This document shows positions 1 to 7,537 of a DNA stretch of 64,000 nucleotides, in pieces. The notes under the pieces were generated by a model. That model made no database searches, was not told the origin of the DNA, and was given only the letters and a program-made list of their open reading frames with translations. The position numbers and the translations under genes were made by a program. Numbering within the stretch: position 1 is the stretch's first letter; every line of letters starts with the position of its first letter. The DNA is from Roseateles amylovorans (GTDB lineage: Bacteria > Pseudomonadota > Gammaproteobacteria > Burkholderiales > Burkholderiaceae_C), in assembly GCF_025398155.2 (NCBI RefSeq), contig NZ_CP104562.2:3906001-3970000 (forward strand), written 5' to 3'.

Positions 1-114
1 TTGCCACGTGGCACGTTCCACACGCCACATGGGCCTCGGCCGATGTAGGCAGTCGCAAATGTCGCGTGTTTGTTGCTCGCACCCGGTCTTCGACCTGGTC
101 TCGAAACGCCCTCG

Positions 115-1077
115 TCAGGCGGAGACCATCGTGCGAAATTCAAGCGCATTGGGCACAGCCTCGCCGGAGGCCGTGTTGTCGAAGATGGCCCAGCGGTCCG
201 CGGTGTCAGGCCACTGTTGCCACGCGAGGGCACGCTCGTTGAGCCACGCGGCGTCGTAGCGGGACCAGTAGACCCGGGGCGACCCATGCCATCGGTGGTA
301 GATGACGGCGCCCGCCCCATCACCATGGGGCCCCAACCAGCCCCCGGGCAGCGCCGCCGCAGGCTCCCGCGCCGGATCCGCAGCCACACGGCCGACGCGC
401 ATCGCCACCAGCAAGGCATCGGCCTTGGGCTGGAACCAGCTGGCGTGTCGCGGCTCGCAGACGACCGCGCCGTCGAAACGCTGGCGCAGCAGATCGAAGA
501 ATGTGCGCACCGGCCGCGACTCAAAGGCCATCGACGGCGGCAGTTGCACCAGCAACACCGCCAGCTTGGACCCCAGTCCGGACACTTCATCGAGGAATTG
601 CGCCAGCGGCTGCCGAGCACGTCGCAACGCGCCCTCGTGGGTGATCGCCCTTGGCAGCTTCACGGCGAATCGGAAGTGGGGCGGCGTTTCCTCGGCCCAG
701 CGCACATAGGTGTCGGGCCGATGGCGGCGATAGAACGACGTGTTGATCTCGGCACAGTGGAGAACCTGGGCGAAGCGCGCCAAGTGGCTGCCCTCCGCAG
801 GGAACGCATCGGCCGAAGCGCGAGGAATGCTCCAGCCCGCCGTGCCAATGTGGGTGCGGCTGGCTCCCACGAGATGCGGCATGGCGCCGTGGTTGGATCG
901 GGCGGTGGATTTGGCGGTGGATTCGCCGGTGGACTTGGCGGTGGATTTGTGGGAGGTATCGGAGGCCCCTTCGGACGCGGGCGATGCGGCGTTGGAAGCG
1001 TCATTCGCACCAGGCGCGGGCCGATGCCCACGGCGTCGGCGCTGTGTCGAGACCGCGCTGGAGGTCGACGTGCTCAT
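115..1077 (-). CDS. DUF72 (YecE-like) family protein
   Basis: The C-terminal ~230 residues look like the DUF72/YecE family, a TIM-barrel fold of unproven biochemical role. The family signature GTAGWSIP stands near residue 78, followed by NTSFYR and RFAVKLPRAITH. The start chosen is the ATG at 1077, which overlaps the stop of the upstream DNA glycosylase gene (ATGA), so the two are probably translationally coupled. This leaves an N-terminal extension of about 70 residues, low in complexity and rich in Ser, Thr, Lys and Ala, encoded partly by a 12-bp tandem repeat at 901-948. An internal ATG at 882 would give a 255-residue protein closer to the usual family length, but neither start has a clear ribosome-binding site. 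The family call is firm. The function is unknown. Confidence 0.85.
   Translation of the reverse strand: MSTSTSSAVSTQRRRRGHRPAPGANDASNAASPASEGASDTSHKSTAKSTGESTAKSTARSNHGAMPHLVGASRTHIGTAGWSIPRASADAFPAEGSHLARFAQVLHCAEINTSFYRRHRPDTYVRWAEETPPHFRFAVKLPRAITHEGALRRARQPLAQFLDEVSGLGSKLAVLLVQLPPSMAFESRPVRTFFDLLRQRFDGAVVCEPRHASWFQPKADALLVAMRVGRVAADPAREPAAALPGGWLGPHGDGAGAVIYHRWHGSPRVYWSRYDAAWLNERALAWQQWPDTADRWAIFDNTASGEAVPNALEFRTMVSA
901..948. repeat. 12-bp tandem repeat inside the DUF72 gene
   Basis: Four in-frame copies of a 12-bp unit (GGCGGTGGATTT with one or two changes) encode a Lys-Ser-Thr-Ala/Gly-type repeat in the N-terminal extension of the DUF72 protein. Changes in copy number would keep the frame. 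Confidence 0.8.
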
Positions 1078-1754
1078 GCGAAGCGACGACTCAGGAACCG
1101 CGAGCCTGCCAAGCCGAAGCGCCACGGCAGGTCCATCGCCTTCGAGATGCCGATCCGCGGTCCGCAGACCACCTCATGCCCCGTGGTCCCCGTGGTGGGG
1201 GCCCATTGGCGCCATTCGAACGGAGGCTCGTCCATGGGCAGGCCGTCGTGCGCGCGGGTGATGCCCAGCGCTTGCGCCACCCGCCCCGGTCCCGCGCACA
1301 GCAGGCGGATGTCCTGCACACGGCGCCGCGCGCGCATGTGCTCGATGCCGGTTGTCGGCTCCAGGGCGCGGATCAGCACCGCCGCCCCATGCCCACGCTC
1401 GCGGCACACCACGTTCAAGCACCAGTGCAAGCCATAGGAGCGGTAGACATAGGCGATGCCGGGCGGACCGAACATCGACGCATTGCGCGGCCGCTCCCCA
1501 CCGTGGCTGTGGGATGCCGGGTCGTCGGCGTCATAGGCCTCGGTCTCGACGATCCGCCCGCCCACACCCTCCACCAACAGCTCCACGCCAATGAGCGCAC
1601 GGGCGAGCAGGACCGGTGAGGCATCAAAGTCCGGTGTGAGATGCGCCGGTGCAGGGTTCGCGGCATCGACACGATCGGCGACCAGCGGGCGCTGGGTGCC
1701 GGGATGCGTCAAGGTTCCGCGTGCTGTCATGAGGCTGTGCTGAAGCAGGTTCAT
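1074..1754 (-). CDS. DNA-3-methyladenine glycosylase, AAG/MPG family
   Basis: Removes alkylated or deaminated purines as the first step of base excision repair. The sequence carries AAG/MPG family blocks: LLARALIGVELLVEG, GGRIVETEAYDADDPASHS, GIAYVYRSYGLHWCLNVVC, and near the C-terminus an arginine/lysine-rich GPRIGISKAMDLPWRF. The Glu of VETEAY is in the position of the family's catalytic base. I start at the ATG at 1754; an ATG at 1730 is equally possible because neither has a good ribosome-binding site and the first 25 residues lie outside the domain. It overlaps the DUF72 gene by four bases and probably forms a two-gene unit with it. Confidence 0.88.
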   Translation of the reverse strand: MNLLQHSLMTARGTLTHPGTQRPLVADRVDAANPAPAHLTPDFDASPVLLARALIGVELLVEGVGGRIVETEAYDADDPASHSHGGERPRNASMFGPPGIAYVYRSYGLHWCLNVVCRERGHGAAVLIRALEPTTGIEHMRARRRVQDIRLLCAGPGRVAQALGITRAHDGLPMDEPPFEWRQWAPTTGTTGHEVVCGPRIGISKAMDLPWRFGLAGSRFLSRRFA

Positions 1755-1914
1755 CCGAGAACGGCAAACCACTCGCCTGACACCACGGCGCTGAACGCTG
1801 ACGGACCAGGAGAATCAGCGATCTCAGCGATCTCAGCGATCGACATCCCCTGTCACCGCAGCGTCTCGGATCCGCTGCGCTGACTCACGAATCAATGCCC
1901 CAACGGCGCTCCGC

Positions 1915-3024
1915 TCAGTTCAGCGACTTCAGCGGATGCGTCGCGGCGGTCCATGGGCTCTGGAAGAAGGCCAGTACATCGGCGCGGCTGACAGCGTCCA
2001 CCTGCGCGGGATGCCACTTCGGCGCATGGTCCTTGTCCACGGCCAGGGCGCGGATGCCCTCCACCGTCTCGCTCGCCGCGCCCGGACGCAGATGGAAGCA
2101 GTGATGCACCATGTCCCGCTCCATGCGCAGGTCGTCCGACAGGCTCATGCTGCGGGCGCGGCGGATCTGCTCGAGCGTCACCGACATCATCAACGGCGAC
2201 CGCTTCTGGAGCGTCTCCAACGTGGATTGCGCCCACGGATCCGCATCGGCTGCCAGAGACGCCAGCAACTCGGGCACCGATCCGGCAGCGAAGTGGCGAT
2301 TGATCAGGCTGCGCGCTTCCCAATGCTGGGCGGCCGGTGCGAGGTCGACCCGCTCCATGACCGTCGCCACCACATGCTCGGCACTGTCCTGGGTGCCGGT
2401 GCGCAGGCCCTCGATGATGGCGGGCAGCTCGCCGCTCTTGACGAAGACATCACCCAAACCGAGTTCGATCGCGTCGCCCGCGCCGATCACCTGGCCGGTC
2501 AATGCCAGCCATTCGCCGCTGTGGCCGGGGCAGCGCGACAGGAAATAGCCGCCACCGACGTCGGGAAACAGGCCGATGTTCGTTTCGGGCATGGCGAGCT
2601 TGGAGTGCTCGGTCAGCACGCGCAGCTTCGCCCCCTGGCTGATGCCCATGCCGCCGCCCATCACCAGGCCGTCCATCAAGGCGATGTAGGGCTTGGGGAA
2701 GTGATGGATCAGATGGTTGAGCGCATATTCCTCAGTGAAGAAGGCATCCAGCGCCGCCGTCTCGCCGGCCATGGCGGCCTGATGGAAGAAGCGGATGTCA
2801 CCGCCCGCGCAGAACGACGGGGCCTTGCCTTCGCGGCCGGCGCCCAGCACCACCACCGCCTGGATGGCGGGATCGGCCGCCCAGGCGCTCAGCAGCGCAG
2901 TCATGTCGCGAATCATCGCCAGCGACAGCGCATTGAGCGCCTGCGCACGGTTGAGCGTGATCAGACCGAGGCAGCCGTTCACCTCGGCAAGGATCTGACC
3001 TTCGGATTGCAGCGACGGAATCAC
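1915..3024 (-). CDS. Enoyl-CoA hydratase/isomerase family protein, probable 3-hydroxyisobutyryl-CoA hydrolase
   Basis: A crotonase-fold protein of 369 residues, the length of the 3-hydroxyisobutyryl-CoA hydrolase subgroup (valine catabolism) and longer than ordinary enoyl-CoA hydratases (~260). It has the CoA/oxyanion-hole segments SFCAGGDI and GLVMGGGMGIS and the subgroup-typical MPETNIGLFPDVGGGYFLSR. The Glu of PETNIG and the Asp of FPDVG match the residues used by hydrolases of this subgroup. I place the start at the GTG at 3024, which has GGAGAG eight bases upstream and begins just after the stop of the transporter gene. A more upstream ATG at 3084 would force a 56-bp overlap and a non-homologous leader. 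The exact substrate is inferred from the subgroup only. Confidence 0.82.
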   Translation of the reverse strand: MIPSLQSEGQILAEVNGCLGLITLNRAQALNALSLAMIRDMTALLSAWAADPAIQAVVVLGAGREGKAPSFCAGGDIRFFHQAAMAGETAALDAFFTEEYALNHLIHHFPKPYIALMDGLVMGGGMGISQGAKLRVLTEHSKLAMPETNIGLFPDVGGGYFLSRCPGHSGEWLALTGQVIGAGDAIELGLGDVFVKSGELPAIIEGLRTGTQDSAEHVVATVMERVDLAPAAQHWEARSLINRHFAAGSVPELLASLAADADPWAQSTLETLQKRSPLMMSVTLEQIRRARSMSLSDDLRMERDMVHHCFHLRPGAASETVEGIRALAVDKDHAPKWHPAQVDAVSRADVLAFFQSPWTAATHPLKSLN

Positions 3025-3028
3025 AGCT

Positions 3029-3925
3029 TCATCTCTCCACGTTTCGACCCGGGCGCCCCACGGCACCCAACAGTTCATTGCCAATCAATGCGGCCAGCAC
3101 CATAACACCGCCCAGCAAGGCGGCGGAAGATGGCGACTCGCCCGCCAGCAGCCAGGCCCACAGCACGCCCAGCAGCACTTCCATCAAACCCAGCAGCGCG
3201 AGCTCCGCTGCCGACAGCACCTGCGCCAGCCGCACCACCAACAGACACGGCAAGGCCAACTGGAACACACCCAGGCCCGCCAGCAGGACCAAATCTCGCA
3301 TCGAGGCGGAAAACGGCCAGGCCATGGGCAGCGTCACCAGCGCCGAGAGCAACGCACCGAGCCAGACGGCGGGCAGCAGGTCGACTTCGCCATCGCCGGC
3401 GCGGGCCTGCAGCAGCGTCCAATTGCTGGCCGCCGCGATCGGCACCGCCAGCGCCACGCCCATGCCCAGCCAGGCGCCCGAGCCCGAACTCATCTCGTGG
3501 CCGAACATCCAGGCAATGCCCGCGCTCGCCACCCAGATCGCCAGCCAGGTCTGCCGCGGCAGCGTCTGCCGCAGGAAGACTCGTGCGAACAACGCGGTGA
3601 GCAGTGGGCCCAGCGCCATGGTCACCAACACGTTGGCCACACCGGTCATGGTGATGGCCAACATGAAGGCAGTGAACATCACCGCCCAGCACACGCCCGA
3701 CCCCAGCACCGCAGGCGAATGTCGCAGTCGCGGCAAGGTCCGCCGCCAGTAGTCGCCGCCGCGCAGCATGGGCAGCAACACGGTCAACGCCAACGCATTG
3801 AAGGCACTGCGCCAGAACGTCACCTCAAAGCTGCGTGCCGCCTCCAGATGCCGAGACACCACGCCGGCGGTGCTCCACATCAGTGTGACCAGCAGCATCA
3901 ACAAAACGGCAGAACGATGGGACAT
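3029..3925 (-). CDS. EamA/DMT-superfamily transporter
   Basis: An inner-membrane protein of 298 residues with about ten hydrophobic helices arranged as two EamA repeats, the layout of the drug/metabolite transporter superfamily (exporters of amino acids, metabolites or drugs). The first helix contains MLLVTLMWSTAGVVSRHL and the second repeat ends near LAALIGNELLGA. The chosen start is the ATG at 3925; a TTG at 3946 in frame has no better ribosome-binding site. The stop lies five bases before the GTG of the crotonase-family gene, so the two are very probably cotranscribed. The substrate cannot be told from sequence. Confidence 0.85.
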   Translation of the reverse strand: MSHRSAVLLMLLVTLMWSTAGVVSRHLEAARSFEVTFWRSAFNALALTVLLPMLRGGDYWRRTLPRLRHSPAVLGSGVCWAVMFTAFMLAITMTGVANVLVTMALGPLLTALFARVFLRQTLPRQTWLAIWVASAGIAWMFGHEMSSGSGAWLGMGVALAVPIAAASNWTLLQARAGDGEVDLLPAVWLGALLSALVTLPMAWPFSASMRDLVLLAGLGVFQLALPCLLVVRLAQVLSAAELALLGLMEVLLGVLWAWLLAGESPSSAALLGGVMVLAALIGNELLGAVGRPGRNVER

Positions 3926-4039
3926 GGGTACAGGGTCAACAACCAAGGTGCCCGGTCAACGCCGGCGAGCCCGCGATAGTGCCTGGGATCCGCCTGCTCT
4001 GCAGGACCTGAGGTCACATCCTGACGGCCCAAAGAAAAA

Positions 4040-4059
4040 CACCCCGTCGGAACGGGGTG
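4040..4059 (-). terminator. Intrinsic terminator after typA
   Basis: Read on the minus strand this is a perfect 8-bp stem, CACCCCGT with ACGGGGTG, closed by a short loop and followed by TTTTTCTTT. It lies 90 bases after the typA stop and would end the rimP-to-typA transcript. Confidence 0.85.
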
Positions 4060-4149
4060 CGGTTCATGCGGGGCCTCAGGCGCCCCTCGCAAGGGGCGGT
4101 GCAGGCACCACGAAGGCACGGCGCAGCGTCAGGCGGCGCCGACGCCCGC

Positions 4150-5973
4150 TCAGCTACGCTGGGCGCGCTTGCGTTCGTTTTCCGACAGGAAGCGCTTGCG
4201 CAGACGCACCGACTTCGGGGTGATCTCGACCAGTTCGTCGTCCTCGATGAACTCCACGCCGTATTCCAGCGTCAGTTCGATCGGCGGCGTGACCTTGATC
4301 GCATCTTCCTTGCCGCTGACGCGGAAGTTGGTCAGCTGCTTGGTCCGGGTCGCGTTCACGACCAGATCGTTGTCGCGGCTATGGATGCCCACGATCATGC
4401 CTTCATAGACCGGATCGTTCGGCTTCACGAACATGCGGCCGCGGTCGTCCAGCTTGCCCAGCGCGTAGGTGAAGATTTCACCGGCGTCCATCGAGATCAA
4501 CACGCCGTTCTTGCGACCGGCGATGTCACCCTTGTGCGGCTCGTAGCCGTCGAAGATGTTGCTGATCAGGCCGGAACCCCGCGTCAGGTTCAGGAATTCG
4601 TTGCTGAAACCAATCAGGCCACGCGCCGGAATGCGGTATTCCAGGCGCACACGGCCACGGCCGTCCGGCTCCATGTTGACCAGTTCGCCCTTGCGCTCGC
4701 CCAGGGCCTGCATCACGCCGCCCTGATGGGTTTCCTCGACGTCGGCGGTCACCAGCTCGATCGGCTCGCACTTCTCGCCGTTGATCTCCTGGAACACCAC
4801 GCGCGGCTTGGACACGGCCAGCTCATAGCCTTCACGGCGCATGTTTTCCAGCAGGATGGTCAGGTGCAGTTCGCCGCGACCGGAGACTTCGAAGATGCCG
4901 TCTTCATCGGTTTCCTTCACCCGCAGCGCGACGTTGTGCTGCAGTTCCTTCTGCAGGCGGTCCCAGATCTGACGGCTGGTGACGAACTTGCCTTCACGAC
5001 CGGCCAGCGGGCTGGTGTTGACGCAGAAGTTCATCGTCAGGGTCGGCTCATCCACCTTCAACATCGGCAGCGGGGCCGGGTTGGACGGGCTGGTCACCGT
5101 GACGCCAATGCCGATGTCTTCGATGCCGTTGATCAGCACGATGTCGCCGGGGCCGGCTTCGGTCACTTGCACACGGTCCAGACCCTGGAAGGTCAGCACC
5201 TGGTTGATGCGGCCCTTGACGGTCTTGCCGTCCGGACCTTCCATCACGACCACATCCATCGACGGCTTGATCGTGCCTTGGCTGATGCGGCCCACGCCGA
5301 TGCGACCGACGAAGGTCGAGAAGTCCAGCGCCGAGATCTGCAGCTGCAGCGGCGCCGCAGGGTCACCCTGTTGCGGCGGCACATGCTTGAGCACGGTGTT
5401 GAACAGGGCGGACATGTCCTCGCCCCACTTCTCGCCCGGCGCGCCCTCTTCCAGCGACGACCAGCCGTTGATGCCGGAAGCGTAGACGACGGGGAAGTCC
5501 AGTTGCTCGTCGGTGGCGCCCAGCTTGTCGAACAGGTCGAACGCCGCATTGATGACCGCATCCGGCTTCGCGCCCGGCTTGTCGACCTTGTTCACCACGA
5601 CGATCGGCTTCAAGCCCAGGGCCAGCGCCTTCTTCGTCACGAAACGGGTCTGCGGCATCGGGCCTTCCTGGGCGTCGATCAGCAGCACCACGCCGTCAAC
5701 CATCGACAGCGCACGTTCCACTTCACCGCCGAAGTCCGCGTGTCCCGGGGTGTCGACGATGTTGATGTGGGTGCCTTGCCAGCTCACCGCGCAGTTCTTG
5801 GCCAGGATGGTGATGCCACGTTCACGTTCGATGGCGTTGTTGTCCATCACCGTGTCCACGACCTTTTCGTGGTCGGCGAAGGTGCCGCTCTGGCGAAGGA
5901 GCTGGTCCACCATGGTGGTTTTGCCATGGTCGACGTGGGCGATGATGGCGATGTTGCGGATTTGCTTGCTCAT
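4150..5973 (-). CDS. typA: Ribosome-associated translational GTPase TypA/BipA
   Basis: A 607-residue GTPase related to EF-G that binds the 70S ribosome and helps 50S assembly and growth under stress. G-domain motifs are all visible: AHVDHGKT at residues 12-19, the switch segment ERERGITI, DTPGHADFGGEV, and NKVDKPGAKPD. The translation-factor beta barrel, EF-G-like domains III and V, and the TypA-specific C-terminal domain follow. The length matches the family. It is the last gene of the rimP-nusA-infB-rbfA-truB run, 95 bases after truB, and is followed by a clear intrinsic terminator. Confidence 0.97.
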   Translation of the reverse strand: MSKQIRNIAIIAHVDHGKTTMVDQLLRQSGTFADHEKVVDTVMDNNAIERERGITILAKNCAVSWQGTHINIVDTPGHADFGGEVERALSMVDGVVLLIDAQEGPMPQTRFVTKKALALGLKPIVVVNKVDKPGAKPDAVINAAFDLFDKLGATDEQLDFPVVYASGINGWSSLEEGAPGEKWGEDMSALFNTVLKHVPPQQGDPAAPLQLQISALDFSTFVGRIGVGRISQGTIKPSMDVVVMEGPDGKTVKGRINQVLTFQGLDRVQVTEAGPGDIVLINGIEDIGIGVTVTSPSNPAPLPMLKVDEPTLTMNFCVNTSPLAGREGKFVTSRQIWDRLQKELQHNVALRVKETDEDGIFEVSGRGELHLTILLENMRREGYELAVSKPRVVFQEINGEKCEPIELVTADVEETHQGGVMQALGERKGELVNMEPDGRGRVRLEYRIPARGLIGFSNEFLNLTRGSGLISNIFDGYEPHKGDIAGRKNGVLISMDAGEIFTYALGKLDDRGRMFVKPNDPVYEGMIVGIHSRDNDLVVNATRTKQLTNFRVSGKEDAIKVTPPIELTLEYGVEFIEDDELVEITPKSVRLRKRFLSENERKRAQRS

Positions 5974-6068
5974 GGTGAGGCTTTCGCTTTCGGAGAGGGC
6001 TTTCTCTGGAATCGGAGGAAGTCGGGGAACTTGAGGAACTCGGTGGATTCGGTCGGTCAGGCGCCGGT

Positions 6069-7031
6069 TCAGGCGGCCTGCACCAGCATCGAGGCGATTT
6101 CGGTCGGGCTGAGCAGGCGGTCGGCGATCAGTTCGCCGCCGGCGACATGCCCGCTGCCCAGGAAGGCATGGGGCGTCTGGCCGTACACCCGCACTTGCGG
6201 CATGTCGGCCAACGCCACCCGCCGGCGCATGCCGGACAGGAAACGGCCCGCCTCGTCATTGCTCAGCTCGACCTCGGGCCATTCGCCCAGCAGGCTGTCC
6301 GGCGCCTTCAGCAACGCCAGCCGGGCGGGTTCGTCCAGCGCTTCGAGCTGTTCCAGCGTCACCGCCTGCTCCACCCGGACCGGTCCGCTGGACGTCCGCC
6401 GCAGGCCCGCCAGATGTGCCCCGCAGCCGAGCTGGCTGCCGATGTCCTCGGCCAGGGTCCGGATGTAGGTGCCTTTGGAGCAACGCACATCGAGGATCAG
6501 CAGCAGCTCGTCAGCCTGCCAGTCGACGATGTCGAGCGCATGAATCGTGACCTGGCGCGGCTGACGTTCCACGGTCACGCCTTCGCGGGCCAGCTCATAC
6601 AGCGCCCGACCCTGGTGCTTGAGTGCCGAGTACATCGGCGGCAACTGAGAGATCAGGCCGCGGAACGGCACGCAGGCCGACTGGATCGCGGAAAGGTCGA
6701 TCGAGCGGGCGATCTCGTCGCGGCGCTCCAGGATCTCGCCTTCGCCGTCGCCGGTGGTCGTGGTGATGCCCAGCCGCAGCGTGGCGCGGTAGCCCTTGTC
6801 GGCCTCCAGGCTGACCTGGCTGAACTTGGTCGCTGCACCGAAGGTCAGGGGCAACAGGCCCGTGGCCAACGGATCCAGCGTGCCGGTGTGGCCGGCCTTT
6901 TCGGCGCGGAACAGGCGCTTGGCCTTTTGCAATGCGTCGTTGCTGGTCAGGCCAAGCGGCTTGTCCAGCATCAACACGCCATGCACGGCGCGCTTCACGA
7001 TCTTGGGGCGGGGGGCTACTGCGCTCATCAC
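6069..7031 (-). CDS. truB: tRNA pseudouridine(55) synthase TruB
   Basis: Isomerises U55 to pseudouridine in the T-loop of elongator tRNAs. The N-terminal block VLMLDKPLGLTSNDALQ and the catalytic motif GHTGTLDPLATGLLP, with the nucleophilic Asp of TLDPLA, are intact; SKGTYIRTLAEDIG is the second family block. At 320 residues it is the usual size with a C-terminal PUA-like segment. Two adjacent ATGs (7031 and 7028) could serve as the start. It follows rbfA by 50 bases in the ribosome-maturation operon. Confidence 0.97.
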   Translation of the reverse strand: MMSAVAPRPKIVKRAVHGVLMLDKPLGLTSNDALQKAKRLFRAEKAGHTGTLDPLATGLLPLTFGAATKFSQVSLEADKGYRATLRLGITTTTGDGEGEILERRDEIARSIDLSAIQSACVPFRGLISQLPPMYSALKHQGRALYELAREGVTVERQPRQVTIHALDIVDWQADELLLILDVRCSKGTYIRTLAEDIGSQLGCGAHLAGLRRTSSGPVRVEQAVTLEQLEALDEPARLALLKAPDSLLGEWPEVELSNDEAGRFLSGMRRRVALADMPQVRVYGQTPHAFLGSGHVAGGELIADRLLSPTEIASMLVQAA

Positions 7032-7081
7032 AAATCGCGGCGGCCGTTTCGGGCCGCTCGCTTCAATCCTCGAACGGGAAC

Positions 7082-7462
7082 TCAGTCCTCGGTGGTTTCG
7101 TCGTCCTGGGCGCGCGTGGCGTTGGCCCGGGAGATCAGCGCGCTCATCTCGGCAGCGCGTTCGGTCGTACGGTCGAAATGGAAATGCAGGCTGGGCACGG
7201 TGTGGATCTGCAAACGCTTGAACAAGCCGTTGCGCAAAAAGCCGGCCGCCTCATTCAGCGCCTCGCCGGTGGCCTCGGTATCGCCGACCAGCAGCGAGAA
7301 ATAGACCTTCGCATGCGCGTAATCGGGCGTCACCTCGACCGCGTTGATCGTCACCATGCCCACCCGCGGGTCTTTCAACTCACGGATCAGCTCGGCCAGG
7401 TCGCGCTGGATCTGGTCCGCCACGCGCAGGCCGCGGTTGGGGATGGATCGCTTGTGACGCAT
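7082..7462 (-). CDS. rbfA: 30S ribosome-binding factor RbfA
   Basis: A 126-residue KH-type RNA-binding protein that acts late in 30S maturation by binding near helix 1 of 16S rRNA. Conserved blocks are RVADQIQRDLAELI, DPRVGMVTINAVEVTPDYAHAKVYFS and a C-terminal PSLHFHFD. It lies between infB and truB as in most proteobacteria. A strong hairpin with a T-rich tail (7493-7516) separates it from infB. Confidence 0.97.
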   Translation of the reverse strand: MRHKRSIPNRGLRVADQIQRDLAELIRELKDPRVGMVTINAVEVTPDYAHAKVYFSLLVGDTEATGEALNEAAGFLRNGLFKRLQIHTVPSLHFHFDRTTERAAEMSALISRANATRAQDDETTED

Positions 7463-7492
7463 GGCAGTTTCCTCAATCTCTCAAACAACAAA

Positions 7493-7516
7493 GCCCGGCG
7501 GGGCGACCCGCCGGGC
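7493..7516 (-). terminator. Intrinsic-terminator-like hairpin between infB and rbfA
   Basis: On the minus strand the sequence GCCCGGCGGG and CCCGCCGGGC form a 10-bp stem around a four-base loop, followed by TTTGTTGTTT. It could end or thin out the transcript after infB, so that rbfA-truB-typA are transcribed at a lower level. Confidence 0.65.
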
Positions 7517-7537
7517 ATCGGGCAGCGGCTCGCTGGA

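Noticed and set aside
1915..3084. ATG start at 3084 for the crotonase-family hydrolase
   Set aside because: It overlaps the transporter gene by 56 bases, whereas the GTG at 3024 has GGAGAG at the right distance just after the transporter stop.
4057..6468. 803-residue plus-strand frame
   Set aside because: Antisense to typA, with no recognisable domain and a His/Asp/Gln-rich composition typical of shadow frames.
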